Positions 33,926 to 43,700 of a DNA stretch of 64,000 nt are shown piece by piece (the first letter of the stretch is position 1; every line of letters begins with the position of its first letter). The notes below the pieces were generated by a model. The model did no database searches, was not told where the DNA came from, and was given only the letters and a program-made list of their open reading frames with translations. This DNA is from Chiua virens (lineage: Eukaryota; Basidiomycota; Agaricomycetes; Boletales; Boletaceae). The stretch spans positions 620,001 to 684,000 of the forward strand of contig JAHNUO010000014.1 in the NCBI GenBank assembly GCA_019787685.1, in the 5' to 3' direction. A program made the position numbers and the translations under genes.

Positions 33926-36724
33926 ATCTAGTACAGTAGCTAGTCACTCATTAGATTGTCAAGGTTGCACATAAAGTCTGCCATCATCTGTGTAAGTATT
34001 CTATCTTCTTCTTGTTTGATGTCTAGGAGATCATCTGCAATGCCTGCATGAGTTTCAGTGTCTAACCCATTGTGCATTACATGCATATCTGTGTGAGTGT
34101 CATCATTGTCCACACAAGTACCATCCTTGTCCGTATGAGTACTGTCGTCTTCTGCGTGGCGAGTACTGTCATTGTCCGAGTGAGCGTCATTGGTAACGTC
34201 TGTGGATTGCGTAGATACAGGCAAAACATGATAAAGTTTATTTACTCACCATCGTCTGGATGTGAAGGATCAATCAACAATGCAACAAGTCAACGACCAA
34301 TTCCTCTGCAACCACCATAACCCAGAAATCCCTTGATCTGATCAAGGCGAAAGAGAAGTCAAGCATTCACAGCAGCACAATAGTGGTGCTCAGTTTCCAG
34401 CTCCTTACCAAGCTGGGGTTTTGTTTGATTAAGGTGATTGATGGTCTCTTTTATCACTTGATCTTCATCATGAATGGCTATACGGAGGCATCAGACTTCC
34501 ACCTCCACACGAGCTACCTCCTCCCGAGCTTGACAAAGTCGAAAGAATTTCACCGTAGCTGCTCGGTGCGCAGGTTTAGCTCAATTCTCCTGTCAGATGT
34601 CAGCCCTTGATTGTCTAAGCAGGTCAAATTCTCCCAGTATATTGTAGTCGATAACCTCTTTAAATGTAATCGTCGGACATGGGGGATTAAGAGCCCTGGC
34701 TTCCTTGTTGTAGTGGTTAAGAGCGGTGCAGATGCCTGCAGAACAGTGCCGAAGGCCCTTCGATATCTGTTGTCAAAGCTTATACCCTGGAAGTTGGTTA
34801 ATTCTGAATAATTGTGCTAAGTGTGCCATACCAGTCCCTGACATTCCCAACTTCACAAGCTCAAACAAACACATAACGATGAGGTGCTCAAGCTTATCAA
34901 TAGCTGTGCGATACTTGACAATCTGGGATTCATCCTTCCAATGATTATATTCCGGGCTTCCAATCTCCCAGTGTTCTCGTACACCAACGAGAGCTTGAAG
35001 GTGGGTGACATGTGCTTCAGCATGGAGTACATTTTGGTAAGCGGCATCAGCACAAATACATGCTGTCGTACTACTTGGATAATCACTGATGTGGACACCA
35101 CTGCTCACTTCACAAGCTCGTGTCCACTTGTCCCTACACACAGGTTACGTTTCAGCTCGTCTACATTTTGTTGTACACACTTTTTCTCTGCAAGGTCATC
35201 CAGAGCACATACAAATAATATTTGGGCTTGATCTTGACTGGATAATAACTTCTGTTCATTCAGATAACGGCGTTCTTGCTCATGGAACTCCTGAAAGTTG
35301 TCATCTGAGAGATTGAGCTCAGACATCAAGACATCAAGCTCAGCCGAGAGAGTGCGAACGGCATCAACAGCAGTGCGGTAATGATTCCACAAGAATGTTC
35401 CTAGACCATGGATGAGATCTGACTCAATCTCCATTTTATTTATGTACTTACCCAGCAACGCGTACTTGTCCATATTCCAGAAATTGAAATATTGTTCAAT
35501 CACTTGATGGCGATGAAACTCTGTGGCGTGCCTCAAGCGAGATCGTTCGAAGCAGAAAATACATGTTCACATCCTTCCCCTTCCGTGTTGCCAGTCCTGT
35601 GAACATAGAGCAGGATGCCACTCAAGTTGGCACTTGCGATTGTGTGCATGCCCATGAAAGGCACCAACAAGCATGCGCAAGTTGAGGGAGGACACCTTAG
35701 GTGCAATGCAGCTGTTGGCCAGTGTTGTTGAAAAAGCACAACCGATGTCATAAAAAACAGCCCCATTGTGACCGCAAACCGAAAGTAGCTTCTCAACAAT
35801 GGCAAGTGGGTATTTCATCCTATTTAAGGAATAAGTTCAAAACAGATCGCAAAAATAGCTACATTATGTAACTGACACCTCGCCACTTTTGATCATATCA
35901 CACCCTAGGAGCACGAGGCGATGACAACAGCATGCAATGAAGATGCCGGATTGTTGGAACATGGCAAACATTTTCTTATGTTGATCCAGAGTTGCATTTC
36001 TCCATCACATTACACAAATTGGCTGTTTCGTTGACTCCTTGTCAACCCACTCATGGGAAGAATCATCTGAGCCATTGATCTGCAGGAGAACATGAGATTC
36101 AGAATAAACGCAAAAAAGTCAAGTCTGACCTGGACTTCATTACCAGTGAAGTTATCCACCACGTCAGCAGGAAGCCAAATATTGGAGTGCGGGGACTGAG
36201 AATCCTTGTGAGTTGTACAACCGTAAGTAGAAGGGTCCCAACGCTTCAAGCTGTTGTTCCCATCTACTGAAACAAGCCAGCTGAACTGAAGATGTGGTTC
36301 ATCTTCAAGCTTATAAGAGCAAGCAGGGCATTGATTCTTCAATCGCCAATCTGGTCCATCTCGCTTGAGCTCTCATTTAAGTCAACAGTCCACGCGATGC
36401 AGAATCCCCAGGTACACATCAAAAGCATTTGAAAGTTGCACTGTTAGATATGGTCTATATGGTATCTGAGAAGTCAAATCAGAGGTAACATCAGTAATAC
36501 AGAAATCAGACTTACATGATGAAGAAAACATAGAGTTTTGGCTGCTGCCTGAATACTAAACCATGGACAGGAATGATGTAGTTGATGAAAGGCAGCAAGG
36601 GTCCATAATGAGATGGCAATCATAGGAAAAAGTGGCGCACAGCCTAGGTACCCAGATAGAATCAGGGTTTTGTTTGGATATACATGGTTAGGAGTGGGAC
36701 GAAAGGACATATGATGGTGACCTA

Positions 36725-37350
36725 CACCACCAAATCTTTTAGGTGCCATGTGAACATCTGACAGAATTTGTCAGTCACATGTTATAGTGGAGGTGCGTGA
36801 GATGAGGGCAGAGGGGTGGCACAAAAAAACACAAAGAAATAAAGACCATGAGAAGGGTCGAACCCCCAATACTGCAAACAATGCACCACATGCCTAAGAC
36901 CACATCATAACCACTACACCACAAGTCCACATTCATTTTGTAACACTTGTCAAATATATAGGAGTTGTGGATTCTTAGAGTAGTCACACCTTCATTCACA
37001 AATCATTCAGATACTTTATTTATGCCATATTATGATAGCTAAATTTGCTACTCAAGTATTTGCAACTCCTATATATTTGACAAATATTGGCATAGGAGGT
37101 GTGGACTTGTGGTGTAATGGTTATGATACAGTCTTATCATGTGGTTCATTGTTGGTAGTATCGGGGTTTGACCCTTGTCATGGTCTTTATTTTTTCGTGT
37201 TTTTTTGTGCTGCCCCTCCTGAGGCGTGGGAATTGAAAAATCTCCTGACATCTGCCAGACATCCCGCCCTCATCTCACTCGCCTCCGCTGTAACATGTGA
37301 CTGACAAATTCTGTCAGATGTTCACACGGCACCTAAAAGATTTGGTGGTG
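36725..37350. mobile_element. 626-bp palindromic MITE with tRNA-like arms
   Basis: Inverted arms of about 250 bp begin CACCACCAAATCTTTTAGG and are flanked by TA on both sides (36723-36724 and 37351-37352), the Tc1/mariner-type target. Each arm contains GTGGACTTGTGGTGTARTGG followed about 55 bp later by GGGTTYGACCC, which resemble the A and B boxes of a tRNA or tRNA-derived SINE. It sits inside the KDZ gene between two conserved blocks, or in an intron there. No protein is encoded. Confidence 0.82.
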
Positions 37351-37984
37351 TAATGCAACATCATTAACGATGCCGTGAACAAAGTAAACATCACTTATGA
37401 AACATATCTACCAACTCAATATCATCAAGCGTAGCTCCATCATTGGTGGGAACAGGAGCAGCAGGCACCATAGTAGGCATACCATCACCAGAGTCATGCA
37501 TTCGGTATTCAAGATATGCATCAATAAGGAGGTCCATTTGCATCAACCAATGCTGCGTTTGAATCTCTATGTGATCCGTGCAGGTGCGGGAATCAACATA
37601 TTGTCTATGTAAAAATTAGATAACAAATATGTAGGTGCAACATAAGTATACTTGTCCACTGAGGCCTTCTATGTCCTGAGCAAGACCAGCAAAGGCTTCG
37701 TGCTCTCCACCCTCGTGGCTGAGATCCGAAGGCTTCTTCACCCACAGGCGGATTAAAATCAAAGGTGTCATCATCAGAAATAACTCTGTAGTCTTGTAGC
37801 ATTTGGTCAGCAAGAACTTGATCCCGCATTGATAAATCTAGGCTGTCATTAGCAAAAATGCAATCAATATCAATAAGATGTAAACCTTGAATGTTGGCAT
37901 TGCACTTGACTCGAGCCTGTTGAATGCACTCAAACTGTTTCAAGGCTGATAACTGATCAACGATGAGAGAGGGACCACGATATG

Positions 37985-38642
37985 TGTTACAATCACATTT
38001 CACTCATTACCTTTTCGCCTTCCTACTCAAGCTCTACTCCATTATACAAGATACTTCATTATCTATTATGGCATACTTTGCCTTATGTCAAGGCTGTCCT
38101 CAGGACCTAACCCCATTGGCCACCACATTATGATATTTACAATATATCATCATCATTAGACATGTATTATCACACGATGTCATAACCCATGCACAACACA
38201 CGTGTATTTACACATTATTTCTTATCTATGATTCCATATGACTCATATCTATTATTAAAGCAGTGCTTATCTCATAACATGCTCTTACTGCATTGTTACA
38301 GCATTGTTCCCTCATGTCTTTATCTATGACTCACATACATGCTGATACCTCATGTATTCCCACCTTATCCACCAATCAGGACACTATTCCTTATCTATAT
38401 AGTTCATACTCCGATTGTAACTCCAATGTACTTTTAGTATATAAGACGTGAATACAGCACCCAGGGAACTCTAACAAAGTCACCTTTGGGTTTCTCCCTT
38501 TGATCTCTGGCACAGTCCTTAGACTTGATTCCCTTCGTAGTTCTCACCTCACTTGTCGGACTCACTTGCATTCATCCTCTTAAACACTGACTACAACCTC
38601 TCACAAGTTCCCTATAGTCCACATTTGTTCTAGGTTGTTACA
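37985..38642 (+). repeat. Solo LTR-D inside the KDZ gene
   Basis: 658 bp from TGTTACAATC to TTGTTACA, with a perfect 5-bp target duplication ATATG (37980-37984 and 38643-38647). Related to the LTR of the left Ty3 chromovirus: same termini, shared TTCATACTC/GATT and TATATAA blocks. It lies in the N-terminal coding region of the KDZ gene; the frame on the minus strand reads ...RIKTHTY before it and RGPSLIVDQLS after it. Confidence 0.95.
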
Positions 38643-38876
38643 ATATGTATGGGTTTTAATGCGCTTTGACAGTGTTGCATAGCGAGTGGATGTTCCATGT
38701 TGAGGCATGAGTGTACTGTAAGGATAGGAGGGAAGACTATGTGAGAACAAATACGACGGGGAGGTAGGGACATGCGTTCACCTCATGTTGACACATATGG
38801 CTGCAACGTGCTGAAGGGACATCGTTTTGACATGGTGAACTACATGGTAAACTATGGCAACAATGTGAAATATGTC

Positions 38877-40087
38877 AACATCGAATGCAGCATGGATGAG
38901 GGGAGGATGGCCTCAGGAACCTTCTAGACAACCAGAAAAGCCATGAGGCAAGATTCCTCAGGTACAAGGAACACTTGGCGCACCTTCAGAAGAAGTGGAC
39001 TGCAGTATCAATGGGAAGGTATCTCCGAAAATGCCGGGAACGACAGCCATGCCACAGACGACCGCACCAGAGACAAGGAGATGAATTCTGAGAAAGAGGC
39101 AACGTTAGAACTTGATTGAATCCCTAGAATGGTTGAAATTGTACCTAAAACATCAAAAACATCGACAATGTGAAAGAGACATCACCGTCCACACCGGGAA
39201 TGACAAGGGCGACAACAGTGACAATGGCAACAATGTCAAACGAGAGAACAGGGCATGGGAACCTAGATAACAATCAACAAGGTTACCTTGATGAACCTGT
39301 AGAACACCATAGATGGCTGCGACGAGAGACATACATGTACATTGTTGACGACATCAAGAACAATGATGATGAGGGGCAGAAACTGCTGTCAAGGCCAGGG
39401 AGGATGATGATGACAGTGTTGAATGAGAGAACGCAGCGTGAGAACATAGATAGCAACAGCCTTGGTGAGCTTTCTAGACGCCATAGATGGCCGTGGAGAG
39501 GGACAGACATCGTCGACGACAAGGGAGAGAGGCCACCATTGACACCAGGAACGATGACAAGGGAGAGACCACCATCAACACCAGGAACAATGACGGGACA
39601 GTGGCAACAGCATTGAATGGGAGACGACCTTGATGAGGCTTCTGAGCACCGTAGACAGCCACAGTGAGGGATGGATGTTGTCAGCAAGGGATATAAGCTG
39701 CCATCGTCGTCGTTCCCAGCAACAATGATGACGAACAAGAGCAGGGGGCGTGGGAACCTACATAACAGTCAACCAGCGTACTTGGCACATAGCATGCCTT
39801 ACATGTAATGATGGACATGTAAGACAGGCGGGCACCCAGGGGTGTGGGAAGGGCAGGACACGTGGAAGAAGAGTCGGGACAGCTGCCTTTGCCGTCAGTC
39901 CGAAGGGGACCGAAGGCGTGTGAACTCCAGGTGTGGGGACCCTCAGTGTACAAGGTTAGCCAAAGGATTTTGGGCAATATTTATTGCTGGTGGTGGGAAC
40001 ATAGGCTAAACAAGCCTATAATATAAAGAATGCTGACACCATTCGGCACCGTTCTTTATAAGGCTTACGTCCTGGGAAAGCTAGGTG
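38877..40087 (-). repeat. Right terminal inverted repeat of the KDZ unit
   Basis: About 1211 bp, the inverted match to 28348-29482. It is longer partly because a block of roughly 30 bp (CACCATYRACACCAGGAACR) occurs twice near 39530-39600 but once in the left arm. The subterminal hairpin is present but imperfect (near 40011-40066). The right edge coincides with an abrupt change to CpG-rich DNA. Confidence 0.85.
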
Positions 40088-40576
40088 TGCTCGACTTGGT
40101 GTTTGCTGATTTGTTTCTCAACCGTCACCGCGACTTCACGATCGGCGTGCCCCGTCGCCCGTCACCGGTCACCTCGCAATGCCGAATGACAGGCGGAGCG
40201 CTACAGCGCTGCTCGCCCCGACGCCAAACCAACACCGAACGCGGTCGAACGGCACTGGCGTTCTCGCGCTTCCACCCGCCCGAGGGGCGAACCTCGCGTG
40301 CCAACCGCCGCCATCGCGCACTCATTCGCAGCACTTGCGGCTCGCTCTCCTCCCCTCCCTTCGCTCGCTTTCCACCGCATGCACTGCACCTCACGCACGT
40401 CAACACCTGAAGCGCCGATGATGATGATCGATGCCGATCGATCGATCGCTCCCTCCTGCGCGTCGCTCTCATTTGAAAAATGGGGCACGTCACACTCTCC
40501 CTCGAAACGTCAAGCTCACTCCTTTTCCGCTGCCTCCTAAACATCACTCCCCACTGCCCGTCTTTGTTTTTTTGCC
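40088..40576 (+). other. CpG-rich 5' flank of the Helitron genes
   Basis: Base composition changes within about 40 bp, from CpG-poor to CpG-dense. The Helitron 5' terminus (TC...) should lie here or at the boundary, but I could not fix it. The minus-strand frame 40125-40757 is a composition artefact. Confidence 0.4.
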
Positions 40577-41382
40577 ATGGCGACGTGCTGCAACGTTCAC
40601 GGCGTGCTCGGCCTTCGCAATGGGCGAAGCTTCGCTTACAGCGCCGGAAAAAATTTCTGGAGGTACGACGGCTTTCTACCACTCGCAGTCGGCGATTTGC
40701 AAGTTCAGTTTCACACGTTCGGAGGAGCGACAACAGCTCCCCTCGAGGACGGCGCATATTGCGGGGTGGCGAGAGCGATCACGCACATCATAGCGGGAAC
40801 GAATATCGACGCCGCTGAACCAGACCTACAGCTTTTCGCCAATGAGGTACGTGTTTTTCCGTCTGCAACGCCTCCTCACTCAACCTGCTACAGGATTTCG
40901 AACTAATGCCTGCCCTGTCAGTTGAAGCGGAAGGCGGGTACCCTTCGCCTGTGTTTATCATTGCGGGCAGAGTCGCTCGCGCAGACGTTGAAGTGGACCA
41001 AACGCGAGGTTTCGACATCGACGTGTCACAATGTGGGGCGACAAATCAACAACTGATTCGACTTCGGTGCTACTATCCCTCATCCAACACGCTTCGCGAA
41101 GACCCCGGTGCCAAACAGAGGGAAGCACGTTGTTCACGGGCATCTCACTGTGTTCTCTGGAGCACGGTGCCTCATCCAAGTGCTCGACATCGCGCTCGGC
41201 CCCATGGATCTCACTGGCCCAACCACCGACAGCTCCTCCGCCCACGAAGCTTGGCAGATTTGATTGGAAAGGAAGGAAAGAAAGGAAAGGGAAAGCGAGC
41301 AAGAGTGGAAGACGATGCAAAGAGTCAGAAGAGCTCCCAGCCAGTGGCATCTACCTCTCAATCTGCCTCCGATGTTGCTTGA
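40577..41382 (+). pseudogene. Helitron-linked OB-fold-like protein gene, frameshifted
   Basis: Exon 1 runs from ATG 40577 to 40846. A 47-bp intron (40847-40893, GTACGT...CTACAG) joins in frame to DFELMPALSVEAEGG. Blocks such as CNVHGVLGLRNGR, FWRYDGFLP, GDLQVQFHTFGG and PSPVFIIAGRV have the beta-strand-rich pattern of a single-stranded DNA-binding OB fold. I recall similar proteins beside agaricomycete Helitrons, but this is family memory, not a search. Near 41080 the conserved text shifts to another frame (HVVHGHLTVFSGARCLIQV), so a one-base change breaks the gene. The Lys-rich end at 41270-41380 belongs to the old frame. Its likely role would be an RPA-like partner in Helitron replication. 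Confidence 0.55.
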
Positions 41383-41696
41383 GCCACCGTGCTGAATTTT
41401 TTTTTGATGATGACAGGCGACGTTCTTGCATGTATGAATATCATTTGCTCCGTTTGTAATCGTGCACTCATGCCTCTATCACTTGGAGCCGACCGCCAAC
41501 GCCGACGACGACGACGAGAGCAACCGCGTGCTAATGTAGATGTCATCACTGATGCAACTCGCATTCATCAGCGCTGACTCCTCATTGATAGCCTCCTGAC
41601 CGCCCTCCGCGCCCATGGTGGATCAAGCTCCAACGTTCACCACCCAACGCAATACGTCCAGCAACATGGAATCGACGTTGTCGTCATTGCAATGCG

Positions 41697-42442
41697 TTGT
41701 TGCTCTCAACAGAGAGCAATTCCTTCTGTTGCGACGGAGGTCGTCGTACAGTTCCTCACCTGCATCCCCTTCCGCCACGCATGCGAATGCTTCTCCGCGA
41801 CCCTTCACATTCTCGCCATCTGATGGAACAGAGCCGTACCATCAACAACCTGTTTTCTTTCGCTGGAATTGGCGTCACAGGCGGTTTCGAGCAATTCGCT
41901 ACAGGAGCTGGAGCAGGTCCACCAGCTGTGGCGATCACAGGCCGGACCTACCACCTCATTCGAGATACAGAGTACACAGATCACTCTATCCATTGGTTCC
42001 TGTATGATGAAGCACTGCGCACACAGAGAGCTCAGCAATTCCACACCCACAGCTATGTCGTGCAAGCCATCGTAGATGACCTTCGCGAAGTGAACCCATA
42101 CGTAGGCCATTTACAACACTTCCATTCCATCCCTCGCCCTGGAACTGAAAGACTTTTCATCAAATCATGATTTCGCAGCTGTCATGCATGCATCTAACTC
42201 TACGATTGTCAATCCTCGCTCAATAGTTGTTCGACGTCACGGTGCACGGCCCCCCGAATTCATCAATATCCTTTCACGCCACTACGAACCGCTACACTAC
42301 GTGTTACTGTTCCCTCATGCGGACATCGGATGGGGGAACTTCATACCGCACTTGATGCAAAGAATTTGGTATCGCACTCGGTTGCTGGTGAATGATGATG
42401 AACGCTTCACAACATTCGGAAGATTGACATGTGAATACTTGT
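41697..42442 (+). pseudogene. Helitron Rep/helicase protein, N-terminal fragment
   Basis: CCDGGRRTVPHLHPLPPRM, then SRTINNLFSFAGIGVTGGF, AVAITGRTYHLI, HWFLYDEALR, VNPYVGHLQHF and, after a frameshift near 42140, ASNSTIVNPRSIVVRRHG, EFINILSRHYEPLHYVLLFP and TTFGRLTCEYL. This is the N-terminal Helitron helicase-like domain in its usual order. The match ends abruptly near 42442, where a LINE begins, before the HUH nuclease and helicase parts. The rest is not found beyond the LINE. The 5' zinc-binding part may start near 41440 (CNRALMPLSL). Confidence 0.82.
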
Positions 42443-43700
42443 ATGCTCTAAAGTTTCTGTTTGGTTTGGTCCGCATGCAGTGCAGGTCATGCGGTGCTCA
42501 TAGTTGGGGATTTTCCGCCAGAAGTCCCCAATTTTTAGGGACCCAGACAAAGCCTGGAAAAGGAAGGTCTGGAAAGGTCGTTTAATATCTGGGTGACGTA
42601 TGCTTTTCCGGATGGTCGCATCTGTTTCGAAGTCACCGGTAGTGCTATGGATTGCATATCGTGTGACGTCAAGGTTGATGAGCGTTTGTCGTGTGTATGG
42701 TCTATTCTTTTTCTTTTTAATTGTTCTGTATGCCTGTTGTTGTGTTAGGGTTGACAGTCGGGTCCCTATGGCTCTGAAATTATCTGGTACCGTCAGGTCA
42801 ACATTATCTGGCTCATTTTTTGCAGTTCCTTGGTTTGCTAATTGATCAGCATGTTCATTGCCGGAAAGTCCCTGGTGGCCTTTAACCCATTTGAAACTGG
42901 TCGGGGCTAGCAGCTCTGTGGCGAAGGTGGTATGCGGCTGCTTCGAACCACTCTTTGTTTGCAATTGCAGTCCATCCGCTGTCCTCCCAGGACTTGAGGT
43001 GTTTAGTGAGTCCATCCATGGTATATCTTGAGTCGGTTATTATTGTCAAGGGGGTGGTGGGGTTCACCAGTTGAAGGGCAACTACAACAGCAGCTATTTC
43101 GCCAGTTTGGTTGGACTGATAGTGTCCCGGGACTCGTATCGCCCTATTGTGTGGGTGTCGAACCATATACCGCTGCCACAGGCAGCGTCTTGTTTTCCAT
43201 TCTTCCTGCACGACCCATCAGTGTACACTATGGTGGGTTCAATGGCTTCGCCCTGTGCATTTCTATGGTGTTGCAGTCGTAGTGCTGGTTCAGGAGGGCA
43301 TGTTGCCTCATCCAGGAGCACACGGAACATTCCTCCAGGGAGTCTCTTGCTGTCATTGTTGGGTCGAAGGTGATCTCATCTCCTTTGGTAATGTTTGCTC
43401 GTTGGTTTTTTGCTTTCCGTCGGTGAGTCAAGGTCAGGTTGTCTTTCTCGGGGTGGTCATAAATGCTGAATTTGGGTGTAAGGCTCCCCACTATATTTTT
43501 AGCTGCGAGGGCACATGTGCGTGGGGTTCTGCATCCCATGGTTCGGTTTTCACGGCAGGGTCGGCATGTGTAACTGTCACTCAGGGTATGTCGTGTGTCG
43601 TGTCTGTTGAGTCTGCTGGTTCTGACAAGGTCTCTTATGTTGATTGCTTTGTGGGTGTTCCGTAGGCATGCAGTGTGACGTTTATGGTATTGTGTCGGGG
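42443..43700 (-). pseudogene. RNase H and C-terminal part of LINE ORF2, frameshifted
   Basis: After ORF2 leaves frame near 43650 the protein continues in successive frames: a linker (43660 to about 43340), RNase H start TIVYTDGSCRKNG (about 43225), TGEIAAVVVALQ and ITDSRYTMDGL (about 43100-43020), VKGHQGLSGNEHADQLANQG (about 42900), and a C-terminal Cys pair CTACGPNQTETLEH. The Asp-Glu-Asp-(His)-Asp set of RNase H is recognisable, but at least four shifts break the frame, so this copy makes no RNase H. Confidence 0.8.

Larger units (their letters stand above)
33940..38760 (-). pseudogene. KDZ transposase, decayed
   Basis: Diagnostic blocks in order on the minus strand: acidic N-terminal exon (about 37980-37650, PPVGEEAF, DLSHEGGEHEAFAGLAQ); Cys/His region (36690-36480, GYLGCAPLFPMIAISLWTL); QCPACSYKLEDEP (about 36335-36297); SVDGNNSLKRW (about 36270-36238); GAVFYDIGCAFSTTL (about 35760-35715); VGAFHGHAHNRKCQLEWHP (about 35670-35615); EGCEHVFSASNDLA (about 35578-35535), then RHATEFHRHQ; and the helical C-terminus with FELVKLGMSGTG near 34840 and an acidic tail to 33940. 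These are the signatures of KDZ (Kyakuja-Dileera-Zisupton) transposases. The Asp of SVDGNN, Asp of YDIGC and Glu of EGCE are the likely catalytic triad. At least eight in-frame TGA stops are present (34290, 34359, 34491, 34581, 34593, 36005, 36373, 36382), and a MITE and solo LTR-D also interrupt it. Confidence 0.9.
28348..40087 (-). mobile_element. 11.7-kb KDZ transposon-like unit with kilobase TIRs
   Basis: The segment 28348-29482 reappears inverted at 38877-40087. Outermost common bases are CACCTAGCTTTCCCAGGA. Between the arms, all recognised genes run on the minus strand: KDZ transposase (about 38.76 to 33.94 kb), gene X (about 33.9 to 32.3 kb) and gene Y (about 31.9 to 29.9 kb). The unit has since been hit by solo LTR-C, solo LTR-D and a palindromic MITE. 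I found no matching target duplication outside the arms, so either the ends are eroded or the outer boundary is slightly different. That the arms are the transposon's own TIRs, rather than two inverted repeats flanking it by chance, is inference from their placement around the transposase. Confidence 0.72.

Noticed and set aside
37095..37190. A functional tRNA gene
   Set aside because: A-box- and B-box-like sequences are present, but no acceptor stem forms and the spacing of the anticodon arm is wrong; better read as a tRNA-derived piece of a MITE.
28339..40096. Target duplication flanking the KDZ unit
   Set aside because: Compared up to about 9 bp outside each arm; no match found, so none is claimed.
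40125..40757. 210-codon minus-strand ORF, Arg/Ser-rich
   Set aside because: It runs antisense to the Helitron accessory gene and its composition reflects GC-rich DNA.
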